A stretch of DNA of 64,000 nt from Agrypnia vestita (GCA_016648135.1 JADDOH010023055.1:42984-106983), one strand, 5' to 3'. Shown: positions 32,156 to 43,605, numbered from the stretch's first letter. Program-made: numbers and translations. Notes: generated by a model not told the origin, from the letters alone.

Positions 32156-32439
32156 GAGGTCGCATATACACGGCAGAATATCCCAAAAAACTATACACAG
32201 AACATAGAGTTGGTATGACCAACAAAAAACTAACATCGTCGCTTGTCCAACCCACGCTCGAAGAAGGCCACAGCACAGACTTTAATAATACACGAATAAT
32301 AGCGAACGTCCAAAATGAAACTGAAAGGATATTTAGAGAAGCTATAGAGATATATAAAAGAATAAATATTATCAACAATAGAGATGATGGTATACGTCTC
32401 CCAACGACATGAAAAAACGTTTTATTCAACAGTAGATTT

Positions 32440-32871
32440 CACAGTAAAAAAATATATTAACGCGCAAAAATCAATTAAATATAACCACCGACACAATAGA
32501 AGCAACATCGAGTACAAAGCGCATCACAAGAAGCTAGACAAATGCCATTAAGGCCAACAACGGCCGGCAACACCCAATATTTAATACGAAATTCCCAAAA
32601 ACCATGAAGGCCAGTAATGACCAAAGTACCCAGATTTAAATTTTGATTTACCAGACCTCACTTGGTAATAAGCTTCCGATACGAACGGAACGTGCTCGCA
32701 CTGCCCCTCGTGATGGAAATTTATTAACAAGACACCCTGAAGATGCCTATTGTGATTCAGGCAAAACGTCGGTTGACGAATGTTCCTTCTGAGGACCAGA
32801 TTTTGACGCGGGTTACCCCCAAAGAAATTAATTCTAACATTTCCAACACCCGTGAAAACCTTCATTATAAC
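32440..32871. repeat. Degraded Penelope-like terminal sequence; no gene
   Basis: At 32733-32775 the sequence reads ctgaagatgcc...ggcaaaacgtcgg, a stem between two boxes resembling a decayed hammerhead (CTGATGA to CTGAAGA, GAAAC to AAAAC). The remainder shows no coding signal. Confidence 0.35.
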
Positions 32872-32899
32872 ATATATATATATATATATATATTGTTTG

Positions 32900-33112
32900 G
32901 TAGGTTATTAGGTTAGGTTAGGTTACATGCTCCGTGGCCATCATGGCATCATATTTCAGCAAGATGTTGTTAATGGCAATATCGAATAAAAGTTGGTCCG
33001 ACCACTTCGCAACGAATCTGGACACGACATTTTCTAGATAGATGACACATCTTTCTACTGACTCTGATTCGGTTCGACGGCTTATATGCGCCAGTCTGAC
33101 ATCGGCTCAGCA
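32900..33112 (-). repeat. Dispersed repeat R, copy 2
   Basis: Matches 9302-9530 closely, including the left TA tract and TTAGG-like run (ggttaggttaggtta). The fact that both copies start from the same TA/TTAGG junction suggests a common element end. Confidence 0.6.
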
Positions 33113-34439
33113 AACATCTCTATTAAGCTAGACTCTATTTGCTTCCACGTTTTAAAGTTACAGCGTTTCGTCATATATCATACCTCGTTTTAGCCTCCGA
33201 TTCTACTAAATCTATAAAACACCTTATTAACAAATCTTCCCCGAAGTACCGAGCCTACATCATTACCCCTACCTCTTTGATAAAGTCAATGGCGTCCGTT
33301 TTCCCGTTATACTTAGCTTCAGAGGCCAAACCCGCAGAACCAACTTGGGTGTTCGTGTCCGCGGTCATGTCGCTAGAGGGACTGTTATGGGTTGAACTGG
33401 AAACACGCGGTTGACGACCTACTCACTCCGGGCGTAGGCATTTCTAGAAGCGAAGAACAAAGTTTGTCATATTCGGTCATTGAAGTTAACGATACGACTT
33501 TTAATTTAATTAGCTGGAATTAAATTAATTAGAGAGGTCCTGGCTACGCCAGGAGGCGGAGGTACTCGAATTCGCACCTCGCGCTCTCAGGCTGTATCGC
33601 TATTCTTTCAATCAGTCACTTAGAGGGTGGGACGGGGAGACAAAATAAAAAAAAATATATTACAAAAATAATTATATTCCTAGAAATCAAACCTTAACCT
33701 ACGGACACACAAAATAAATCAATAAAATAAAATTATACAGAAGTAGCTTATGGTACAATTACACGTGACATCATCTATTATCTATAGGGGCACAATCAAT
33801 ATACAAACAACAACAAAAATTAATCTTATTACTACTACCTTGGATCTCCCGTCTTCTCTTACGAAAAAAAACGACCACCCCGTCGTCGGAAACAAATACG
33901 ATCGAAATTGGCGCGTTTTCCACAATAAAATTAATATGAATACATCAAAGTTTTTCGCGATGGAAACTAACTTCTCGTGATTTTTGTTCTGACTATCCAG
34001 ACCTAGCTCCGATAATCTCATGCTTAATTAACCTCGATCGGCAAATACGCTCGACGGTACCCCTTGAAAACTCATGTTTGCGGCGTGATAAGCTTGTGTG
34101 TGTAAAATGAAAATGTACCAGATTCCAAGCGATTCCAGAGTAGTTAAAATGAAATAGTAATATCCGTGACTGCACACTCTATGGCCGGATTCCGCAATTA
34201 TTGTAGGGTGTAGACTTCTCATCTGCAACACACATAAATACTCATACAATATGGTTGTAATGCAACAGTAATCCAGAAATTTAGGATGCAGAAAAAAAAT
34301 TATAAACATGAAAAGTAAATCGAATAGCAGAATAAATTTAAAATAAGGAATTACTATTAGCACTTGAGCAATATCAAATCAGAAAATAGCGTTTAGAAAA
34401 AGCAAAGATAAAGGACACAAGAATAATTTTTAATAATAT
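33113..34439. other. No confident gene; AT-rich intronic sequence
   Basis: Short frames at 33139, 33750 and 34028 have no domain and overlap in several frames. A GC-richer patch near 33530-33620 (aggtcctggctacgccaggaggcgg) has a small hairpin but no tRNA fold. Mostly unit 2-specific sequence. Confidence 0.35.
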
Positions 34440-34554
34440 TTAGGTATTATAATTTATGCTCATTTCAAATGTAATCTTCACACACAGCACATCTCAAACA
34501 AAATAAATAAAGCCTTTTTTTTGCGCAGTATTAGAAACTTTCTTAGCATTAAAC

Positions 34555-35270
34555 TCCTAAAAATGATATACTTCGCAATCTGCCAGTCAATTATAGAACA
34601 CGGCGTAATCGCATGGGTGGGAGCACTCAATCCAATTATTGCAACTCAAAAAATGCTATAAAAGTAATCCTCAAAACCTCAATTTTAACAAGGACAGATG
34701 AAATATTCAACAAATTCTATGTATTCGATAAAAAAAAAATTATGCGAATACTACTCTTAAATACACATACAAACACAAAAATATACAGTTTAAACCAACT
34801 CAAACAATAATTACCAAACGGTCAAACAAAATCAATCTACAAATCCCAAGGTTACAAATCACGTATGGAAAAAGGAGCTATAACTATTTTGGACCCAAAT
34901 TACTTAATTGCATGCTTGATGAATTAAAAAACAATCCGGGCTAACCACAATTTACGACCCTAACATAAAATACAAAATGAAACAGTGGATCCGAAACAAG
35001 AGATAAAATAGGCACACTTACACAAACACACTAACACAATATAACCTCATATATATGATATATTTTCTATTATGTTACTTTAAACACTTTATTATCTTAT
35101 GTTAATATACAATACTTATCCAATACAAATAATTATTCTACCATATATCTATATTATGTTTTATAAGTATACACTATTGTAAACTATGCCTGTCTCAACA
35201 CAGATATTTCTAGTGAGACAGGCACAGTCCAACCAAAATTTTATATTTAATTTAAAAAGAAATAAATCAG
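34555..35270 (+). pseudogene. CR1-like LINE, reverse-transcriptase C-terminus and 3' UTR relic
   Basis: Pieces: YFAICQSIIEHGVIAWVGA, an IATQKMLQKVILK-like segment (frame-shifted), RTDEIF, then YNYFGPKLLN, the C-terminal pattern of CR1/Daphne-type polymerases. The 3' region contains the pair tgcctgtctcaac...gtgagacaggca, a hairpin like that in the CR1-type tails at 21900 and 41490. Several stops. Unit 2 only. Confidence 0.55.
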
Positions 35271-37079
35271 TAAATAAAAAAAATAAAAATTTATAATATA
35301 GAAAGTTGAAAAATTTATCTCCTAAAGAGAGAGATATAAATCAATTGAATTTCACCAAACACTTTCACTTGTAATTCAGAATATTTTGAGTTTATTCAAA
35401 TTTATCATTGGTGGAAATGGCGAATGTTACATTGTGTATAGTGATCACTTAAGCCAACCATACGATAGGTCATAAGTCCTATGTACACCCAAAAAGACTT
35501 CTATACCTACTTTCCCATAAAAAAAACTACAGTTTCGTCTCATTGAGACATCTATAATATACATTAACTTTCACTTGTATCAATAAGACAAAAGTAAATC
35601 TCCAAAATATTAAAGTGTATAAAAAGAACTGAATAAAAAGCTCTATATTGAATTATAAATCGACTAGACAAAGCACTATCCACTTCCGACGAACGTTCGA
35701 GAGGTAATGAATGATGATGTACTCCGGAGAGAGTATAAATCTTCCAAGTACCTGTTAGGGAAACAAAAATTTCAAGTAATCTCGGATGGTAACAATGGAA
35801 GCCTATTTAATTTACAACAATTATGACGTGTCTAATATGTTGTAATCTTACATGTAACATTTCAGTACAGTCGCTAACAGAATCAATGTTACATTTTATT
35901 TTATGTGACAACATTTTAACCTCACCCAGTAACATTTTATCTAGCTAAGATTTTACGGCAACAATTGCACCTGCTAGGTGGCCTTTCTCAAGGAAGGAAC
36001 TCGCGCTCACCGGGTTGCTCAGCTGGTTCGCACGAACCTCAGGCGGTTCTTTTACTTCCCTAATGCGTTTACCATATCTTTCTAGCTTTCAATTTTACTA
36101 CTCTCGGTAGGTGGGAAGAGGTCAATTACATAAAAGATGTTTAAATTTACAGTTTCATATATTACCGAAAAAGAATGATATACAATTTCATAGAAGTTTT
36201 TGTTAACCTGTTTCAAAGAACTACAATTAGCTACACTGAGAGGCAAACCATAATAAATCAGTTGAAGAACTTCAGTTAATAAAATGAATCAAATAGATTG
36301 GAAAAATAGAAATCTAAAATCTTCTGTATGGGCTATCTTAAATAAAAAGAATTTAATGAATATGTAAAATAATTTGTTAGAATTTGTCAAATCTACGTAA
36401 AAAATTATGTTCGAATCATAATTTTAACAAATAGGTTATGCCGTGGGTATAATCGACAATAATATGGTTGGAAAGATTAGTATAATTTGCTCATCTGACG
36501 TGATTCATCTTCCATAATTGCAGGAGAAAAATATATAATAATTTAATGTTAACAGATATAAGATGTCACAATCACATACGCCAGATGTGAAAATTATAGC
36601 AATACAAGATGACACTGCAAAATATAATTTTTTAAGCACAAATGTTAACGTGACAAGCATTTCATATAAACTTAAAGCACGCTCAACTCGCATCAAACAT
36701 CGATTAAGATTATTGCTCTGTATGTATCCAAATCCGGATGAATGTCATCGTCTTGCGGGATCCAGGCGCGGACATCGAATTGCTTCAGTCAAATTGGTGA
36801 ATAATATAGTTCTACCATACCCTAGCCTTTTGAATATTGGCCCCCAAATGTGGATATTGATGTAATCCTGATGATGTAGTTGTATAATTGCACCCCCAGG
36901 TAGTGCAAGTCCCAAGCACGCTTGCTATTGCCCGCCATTCGTGCGCAAGCTTCTGCAGATTATGGTGAAGGATCCGTTCCGTATTGAAATCCCCATAGTC
37001 CCCAGTAATACGCCCTCCGCCGGTAGCATACGATTACATCCCAGTTATATCTTCTTACGATACTTCAAAGAGTGAAGGA
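35271..37079. other. Intronic AT-rich region of unit 2
   Basis: 36005-36125 aligns with unit 1 positions 12360-12480. A 100-codon frame at 36563-36865 has no recognised domain and no counterpart in unit 1. The gtaacattt motif recurs several times near 35850-35940. No RNA gene found. Confidence 0.35.
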
Positions 37080-37364
37080 TGAAAGAACATATAAGATGCC
37101 TACATTATTCCATTTTTCCGAATTTTCCAATGATATTATTGATAGTAACCAAGTTTTGATAAAAATACAGGAGTCAATATTCTTCACATCGATTGTAAAA
37201 GTAGACGTTTGAATAATTTAGTACTAGAAATAAAGAAATCCATAAATAATAATGAACGTATCATGAATAACCTTAATTGGTTTTTAATGATGATGTTTAA
37301 TTTGTTTTATTGTTAATTTATTTTCTTTCATTGTTTAATTAACAAATTAATATGATTGTTCCAG

Positions 37365-39350
37365 GTTATCTCCATAAAACTCAAAACTTAAGGATTCATT
37401 CAGACTGCACTACTAAAGAAACCCAGAGACCTAGTGGGGGGGATTTGTCTTGCTTACAAGGCGATTATAGCTCTTCGGAGAAATCAGTAATCACACACCC
37501 TGGAGAGAAACCTTTCTTTTGCTCCCAATGTAATTAATCTTGTTCTCTCCTGCACACCTTTAACAACCATTCTCGTACACACATTGAAAAGAAACCTTTT
37601 TCTTGTCCTCAATGATAATCACATTCTCAAATCTCACCTCTTCCCAAAAACATCATTTCAAAAGTCACATGCTTACACATTCTGGAGAGACACCATTTTC
37701 TTGTTCTCAATGTGAATATGCCTGTTCAAATAAAAATAGATTAAAAAGGCACATGCTAACACATTCTGGGGAGAAACCATTTTCTTGTTCTCAATGTGAG
37801 TATGCCTCTTCCAAAAAATCAAATTTAAAAAGCCACATGCTTACACATTCTGGGCTGAAACCATGTTTTTGTGCTCAATGTGATTATGCTTGTTCCCAAA
37901 AATCACATTTAAAACGCCACATGCATACACATTCTGGAGAAAAACCGTTTATCTGTTCTCAATGTGAATATGCCTGTTCAGATAAATATAGTTTAAAAAT
38001 CCACATGTTTACACATTCTGGAGAGAAACCATTTTCTTGTCCTTAATGTTATTATGCCTCTACCCATAAATATCATTTAAAAAGACACATGCTTACACAT
38101 TCTGGAAAGAAACCATTTTCTTGTTATCAATGTGATTTTGCCTGTTTCCAAAAATCTAGCTTAAATCACCACATTCTTAGATATTCTGGAGAAAAACCAT
38201 TTTCTTGTTCTCAGTGTGATTATGCCTGTTCCCGAAAATCATATTTAAAACGCCACATGCGTACACATTCTGGAGAAAAACCGTTTACTTGTTCTCAATG
38301 TGAATATGCCTGTTCAGATAAATATAATTTAAAATTCCACATGCTTACGCATTCTGGAGAGAAACTATTTTCTTGTGTTCAATGTGTTTATGCCTTTTCC
38401 AAAAAAAATTATTTAAAAAGGCACATGCTAACACATTCTGGGGAGAAACCATTTTCTTGTTCTCAGTGTAATTATGCCTCTTCCAAAAAAACAAATTTAA
38501 AAAGCCACATGCTTACACATTCTGGAGTGAAACCATTTTTTTGTGCTCAATGTGATTATGCCTATTCCAGAAAAACTTATTTGAAAAGCCACATACTAAA
38601 ACATTCTGGAGAGAAACCATTTTCTTGTCCTCAATATGATTATGCCTGTTCCCTAAAAAATAGATTAAAAAGCCACATGCTTACACATTCTGGAGAAAAA
38701 CCATTTTCTTGCTCTCAATGAGATTATGTCTGTTCCGATAAATATATTTTAAAATACCATATGCGTACACATTCTGGAGAAAAACCATTTTCTTATTCTC
38801 AATGTGATTATACCTGTTCCCTTCAACATCCTTTAAAAAACCACACGCTTACACATTCTGTAGAGAAACCATTATTTTATACTTAAACATTCTGGAGACA
38901 AACCATTTTTTGCTCTCAATGTGATAATGTCTGTTCCCATAAATATATTTTTAAATTCCATATGAGTACACATTCTGGAGAAAATACATTTTTTTGTTCT
39001 CCATGTGATTATGCCTGTACCTAGAAATATTATTTAAAAAGCCACATGCTTGCACATTCAGGAGAGAAACCATTTTCTTGTTCCTAATGTGATTATACTG
39101 CTAGGCTAAAATCACATTTAAATAGACACGCGCTTGTACTCTCTCAAGAGAAACCTTTTTCTTGCCCTCGGTTTATTTATTATCCATTTATTGTCCATTA
39201 TCTTGCACTCGGTGTAATTCCACTTGTTCTCAGAAATATTCATTGGAAATCCGCGAAAGAAGGCGCACAAAATGCACCTGCTTAGACATTCTGGATGAAA
39301 AGACGTTCTCGTGCACTCATTTTGATTATACTTTTATAGAAGTCTGATAT
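37365..39350 (+). pseudogene. C2H2 zinc-finger exon of unit 2, degenerate
   Basis: The acceptor TTCCAG|GTTATC and linker (QNLRIHSDC...) match unit 1 and remain in phase with exons 2A/2B, but the frame stops at TAA 37535 in the first finger. A frame change near 37600 and stops at 38044 and 38719 follow. About 13 fingers are still legible between 37650 and 38870, some with lost ligands (a final His to Tyr near 38173; a Cys to Tyr near 38635); further decayed fingers run to about 39350. It cannot encode a full-length protein, although 38089-38721 keeps about eight fingers open. Confidence 0.8.
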
Positions 39351-39419
39351 AAAGAACATAGCATGTAGAAATCTTTCTCCTGACCTGAATTAAGTTCTTC
39401 AACTAACTAACTTTCCATC

Positions 39420-40816
39420 ACGCCATTTCCCCGTGGAGGTAGACAGAGAGGATAGAGCGCCATACTCTTCTGTCCTGACATACAACATTCGCCTCATCTA
39501 CATTCATACATCTTCTCATGCAAGCTCGACGGTTGTTGAGGCTTCTAACAGGACCATCTTCCAGTATCTGTATCAACATTCCCTCTTCTATCGAATATAC
39601 TTCCCAAGTGCACAAACTCATCTACTCATCATTCCAAACATTCATTACCTACTAGAATTTCACACATTGTCTTACTTTCCTCCTTCTCGAATACAATCAC
39701 TTTTGACTTGTTTACATTCATAATAAGTTCACTTTCCTTGCATACATCATACATCCTGCTTAATTCAGTCTTAATTCACCTGATGAAGGAAACGGACGTT
39801 TCCGAAACATGTAGTGAAACAAGTGGCTTAAATATAAGTGGAAAAAAACAAAGTTGATTGTTTTATTTCATTATTTATTTACAATCAAATTACTCATTTT
39901 CGCTCCTACATTCAAACATTCCAGTTTTTTCACACAATTATCCATATACAAGTTGAACAGCCATGGAGACATTACGCAACCCTGTTTAACACCTTTTGTT
40001 ATATCAAACCATGGTGTGAATGATCCATTGATTCTTACACACGCAGTACTCCCCTCGTAAAGGGATGCAATTGCATGTATAAGTTTACTGTTCACCTTGT
40101 AACCAGAGATATAAACCCCTTAACTTTCCTCTTATAACTCTATCATAAGCCTTTTGCAGATCTAAAAATCCACAGAAAAGTTTTTGGTTTTTCGCTAAAA
40201 ACTTTTCCGTCAACACAAAGGCCCCTTGCACATCCCATACCTTTTCTTTCGTCAACGACCTTACTCTTTCTATCAAAATTCTTCCATAAAGTTTGCCAAC
40301 CGAGCTTAAAAGGCTTAATGCCCTGTAATTCCCGCATTCCATTCTCGACCCTTTACCTTTGTACAGGGGCATTATAACTGCTCTCCTCCAATCCAAAGGG
40401 GTATGGTTCTCCTTCAAACATTTATTAAATAGAGTATGAAGCCACGAAATTACTAATGGGCCACCAGCCTTGATATATTCGGCGGCTACGTTATCATACC
40501 CCACAGCCTTACCATTCTTCATATGCTTTATTGCATACTTTATTTCTTCCATACTTATTTCGCTGCCTTCATTCTCATCATTCATACTTCTCTCCGTGAG
40601 TATTTCGACGGGTTCCTCTACTACATACTCCTCGCTCTCATACGTTTCCTGAAAATAATTCATCCAACTATCTTTTATTCCATCCTCATCCATTAACATT
40701 TCTCCATTCGCTGACTTAATAGCTTTCATACTATTGCTTTCCGTCCCACATCGAGATTTTTTCACCTCCTTCCAGAAAAATTTGATGTTTTCCCCGAAAT
40801 TCTTAGACATTTTCAA
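39420..40816 (-). pseudogene. LINE reverse transcriptase, minus strand, catalytic segment replaced
   Basis: Read on the minus strand from 40816: EEIKYAIKHMKNGKAVGYD, AEYIKAGG, WRRAVIMPLYKGKG, NYRALSLLSSVGKLYGRIL, GFLDLQKAYDRV (catalytic Asp), then in another frame VKQGCVMSPWLFNLYMD and KMSNLIVNK at 39871. The expected F-A-D-D box should follow but is missing; 39776-39870 is foreign sequence with a hammerhead-like motif. Beyond it the protein resumes (VNKSKVIVFE) down to RRACMRRCMNVDEA near 39470. It has frame shifts and stops. Confidence 0.75.
39776..39820 (+). ncRNA. Hammerhead-ribozyme-like motif inside LINE relic
   Basis: CTGATGA at 39780-39786, a perfect six-base stem (ggaaac / gtttcc around ggac) and GAAAC at 39804-39808 followed by ATGT. 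The cleavage triplet is less canonical than GTC. The motif lies in the foreign segment replacing the LINE catalytic box, so it is likely a fragment of a Penelope-like or retrozyme-like element. Confidence 0.45.
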
Positions 40817-40989
40817 ACCTTCCTCTCTTTTCAGCCGCTCTTTTCTTTTAGTATGATTAACATTTCCAGATTTATGTAAGACGTCTTCTTATCAGTTTTA
40901 TGCGAGTAATAAGGACTTTCGGGGTTCCTATCTAAATAACAAAATTACCAAACAATAAATGTAAAAAATTCTCGGAATAAGAACTACAC

Positions 40990-41570
40990 CTGGTCTAATG
41001 ATTATTCTGGAGTGAGAATTACGAATGAGGAGATTCTGAAGGGAGTGCGAGAAAAAACGTCTACAAGATACTGAGAAAAATAAAAGCGGCCTATAGTGCA
41101 GTTGAGAACACAGTCCAAGAGCCTGCTTGGACACCCCATCCCAATTATTATTATTTCTTTGTCGCTCCATCCGTCCGTCGTAACTTTGTGTAACGTCCGT
41201 AACTACTTTATAGTAGAAAAACTTTTTTTGTAATGTACTTACAAGTATGTACGTTATTGTTATATTATTTGTATTTTTTTCATTATTTAATGTACGCGAA
41301 CATACATAAAAAAAAATTACATATAATCTTTATAATTTTGCTATAGAAAGCTACCAAAGGGTATTCAATAATATGTGCTGTCCATATTTTATATTTGTAT
41401 CCTCAATGAATTGATTAATTTTATAGTTGTGTAGTTTTTTGTTTTATTTTTATAGTATTTTGTTCTCATTACATTGTTCGCTGCTCATCTCGGCGCAGGC
41501 TGTTCCTAGTGAGATGAGCGGCTCCTTTTCCTACTGGCATGTATTAAGATGAAGATAAATAAATAAAATA
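40990..41570 (+). repeat. LINE fragment plus CR1-like 3' tail, shared with unit 1
   Basis: 40990-41258 matches 19126-19345, and 41265-41570 matches 21710-22005 including the hairpin ctcatctcggc...gtgagatgagc and the ataaataaata end. In unit 2 the two blocks are adjacent; in unit 1 they are separated by 2.36 kb of LINE body. Confidence 0.7.
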
Positions 41571-41835
41571 TTGGTTGTACATATTATTATCATGTATTCT
41601 GTATTTAATTAAAAACGCTTGATTTATATGAACGTAGGACGCTATCGATATTGTCGTCATTGCATATCCGCGACCCGTTCCAAAAATATCAATGTTGACG
41701 AGTAAGAACTAGTGTATTTAATATTTATAATTGTACACATATAACATGTGTTTTTCAATTGTCTCTGAATCTCGCCACATTCTTTTTGGTACTGGTCAAT
41801 CTAGTAACTAACTGTGGCGGGCCCGGATTTGGGGA

Positions 41836-42105
41836 CTATCTTACTGGTCCCTTTCCAGTGACACCGTGGAGACTAAGATTCACAAATTCTTTTCCCATAT
41901 TCTCAGAAGTATGGAATAAATCAATATCTAAAGAGATATCGTTCAGCACAGCGGTAGCTCTTTCAACACAACCATCGGCAAGTTGGTCCTGTACGATGCT
42001 GTCTAAGGTAATTATCTGGAACATACAAGCCAATACTCCGAAGAATATCAGCGTTATTGCACTGGATATGGATAAAAATGCGTCATCAAATACACATTCT
42101 TTCTA
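41836..42105 (-). other. Unrecognised open frame with one membrane-like segment
   Basis: The frame is open for about 87 codons on the minus strand, wider than the ATG-initiated 65-codon part ending at 41836. It contains a hydrophobic stretch (AITLIFFGVLACMFQII) likely to span a membrane, followed by an acidic region (NDISLDIDLFH, SENMGKEF). The last about 15 codons also exist at the end of unit 1, where they are cut off at 22330. I do not recognise the family; it could be an exon of a host gene or a relic. Confidence 0.3.
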
Positions 42106-42109
42106 GTCT

Positions 42110-42319
42110 CTAAACTGTTGTAACCAAGCGTACCCTGGAGAAACTCAGCTGGGTAGAGCCTAGAATAACGCCCACATACTCTCCCATGTAGTGATATCTC
42201 ACAAACTTCTTTTGTACCTTCTCTGCCGTAAGTATATTGCGGTCTGTGCAAGATTTTGAATCTTTCGTGGCTCTAGTGGGGATACGAACACTGCTAATAA
42301 TCCCGTGGCAGACCAACAT
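42110..42319 (-). other. Unrecognised fragment, weakly FKBP-like
   Basis: A 69-codon minus-strand frame contains KVQKKFVRYHYMGEYVG, which recalls the start of FKBP peptidyl-prolyl isomerase domains (VRYHYxG). A frame change would be needed to continue the match, and the rest of the fold is not present. It lies immediately upstream of the previous frame on the same strand, so the two may belong together. Confidence 0.22.
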
Positions 42320-42974
42320 GTGTCTTTGTGGACGACTATTGGTTAAAATGTTGCTGTTTATGTCGCCAGTTAAAACATTGTTTTAGAAATTAAAAAGGAG
42401 AAGTCAATTATTGTTTACTGACGCAAGAAAAGGTGAGATATTGTGCAGTTTTTATCCCATTTTATCAAAATTTTCATGATCGATATAAGTTACTGTAATG
42501 TTAGTTCAATTTCTTCCAAATAATAAGAAAAAAAATGCAATTTTTGATATTTCATATCTCCATAACTATTGATATTAGGTCATGGTTGCTTGAACATTTT
42601 TGACTCATAACATAGGCAGTATTCTACCGGCCAAGTTTCTGCTGCTAGCTCTGGTACACCCCGTACAGATATACAAATAAAATTATTATTTCTGTTGTCT
42701 GTTTGTTGTTGTGGAATCTTGTTATTGATTTTTCGCCAACTTCCCGTCTAGCTAGAGCTCTGAAACTCAAAATTTAAGTAAAATGGAAGCTTCCTTTTCA
42801 AAATTCATATTCAAAATCACTCATGCATGTTTAAACAAAAAATTAGAAAAAAAAACAATCGAAACATTTGTGTGTTCGCAACTGAGCACAGCTGATACTA
42901 TGGCATATTTATTTCCATTTTAGTCCGATCTGCATATTAGATTGTAGAGCTGTACATATGAGATTTTAACTAGG
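42320..42974. repeat. Dispersed repeat fragments; no gene
   Basis: 42480-42680 shares 'atcgatataagttactgtaatg', 'catatctccataactatt' and 'gactcataa' landmarks with 56270-56400, so both are copies of one dispersed repeat. No coding frame. Confidence 0.4.
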
Positions 42975-43530
42975 TCCGCTCTGTACTAAATATTACAATG
43001 TAGTACTACATTATACTGAAGCGCACACTTCACACGTTTGCAAGCGAACTGCACACTACAAACTACACACTTCAAATCGCACACTTGAGACTGTACATCA
43101 CACATTTTATACATCAAAGTATACACTTCAAATCGCACACTTCAGACTATACATCAAAGTGTACACTTCAAATTGCATACTCCAAACTACTTACTTCAAT
43201 TTTGTAAAAAAATTATCCGATTTTTATGTAAGTTGATGTAGCTAAAACGATTCCTTCAAATTTTGTTGTACTACAATTTCTTCGATTAGAATGGCGAAAA
43301 ATTCTCGAGAGGGTCAAGGATCACAGTGGGTTGTAGCGCCAATGATGATGATGATGACAAATAGTTTACTTCATGTAGTTTATTGAAGCAGATAAGGTGT
43401 GTAATATTTCAGAGCATACAACAAATGTAGTGCACACGTTGTAATCTTCAAACTGGTGGACGTGTGCGTGTTGTAGTCTTCATTAAGAAATGTAGTTTTT
43501 GCCTTCCCTTAGTTATTCCTAGGTAGTACC
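42975..43530. repeat. Copy of the GTCCGCTCTGTACT repeat family
   Basis: Begins gtccgctctgtacta and is filled with cacacttcaaa/tacatca oligomers, ending near gttttgccttcccttag. It is the inverted counterpart of sequences at 49440-49600 and 51280-51495. Likely a DNA element with satellite-like interior; no protein. Confidence 0.5.
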
Positions 43531-43605
43531 TACCCGTCGATTAATAAGATAATTAGTCTATGCTGCGCTCGTGTCTATGGACGGCTGTCATCTCTATTTG
43601 GCAAT

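Larger units (their letters stand above)
31012..32199 (+). mobile_element. Nested 5'-truncated Penelope-like element with inverted terminal repeats
   Basis: The 17-mer gaacatagagttggtat occurs at 30995-31011 and 32200-32216. The left arm (31050-31206) and right arm (32009-32199) are inverted copies sharing 'ttgggatattctgccgtgt', 'ctctggccaacg' and 'ttgccttgcaataccgtacc'. Penelope elements are known to insert with pseudo-LTRs in direct or inverted orientation. The coding part between the arms covers only the end of the polymerase and the GIY-YIG domain. Confidence 0.75.
30870..32411 (+). pseudogene. Host Penelope-like element: GIY-YIG domain split by a second Penelope insertion
   Basis: The left part (30890-31011) reads HGVYEIPCGSCDKTYVGKSN...RVAEH, a good GIY-YIG core with the C-x2-C insert. 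The right part (32217-32411) resumes at MTNKKLTSSLVQ and ends FREAIEIYKR...NRDDG, the usual Penelope C-terminus. The inserted DNA (31012-32199) is bracketed by a 17-bp duplication. Not functional. Confidence 0.75.
23290..41885 (+). repeat. Segmental duplication, unit 2 (zinc-finger gene unit)
   Basis: Same order and orientation as unit 1 (4531-22330). Private insertions are an LTR-like element (24302), an 831-bp insert (26040), the Penelope/Helitron cluster (29.5-32.4 kb), repeat R copy 2, a CR1 fragment (34.5 kb) and a minus-strand LINE (39.4-40.8 kb). Point divergence between units is visible everywhere (roughly one change in ten in non-coding parts by eye), so the duplication is not recent. 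Confidence 0.85.

Noticed and set aside
33530..33620. Possible tRNA or structured RNA (cctggctacgccaggaggcgg)
   Set aside because: Only one short hairpin; no cloverleaf or B box can be drawn.
36563..36865. 100-codon frame as a gene
   Set aside because: No domain, no counterpart in unit 1, and composition typical of random AT-rich frames.
42110..42319. Confident FKBP gene call
   Set aside because: Only a VRYHYMG-like start matches; the remainder of the domain is missing or out of frame.
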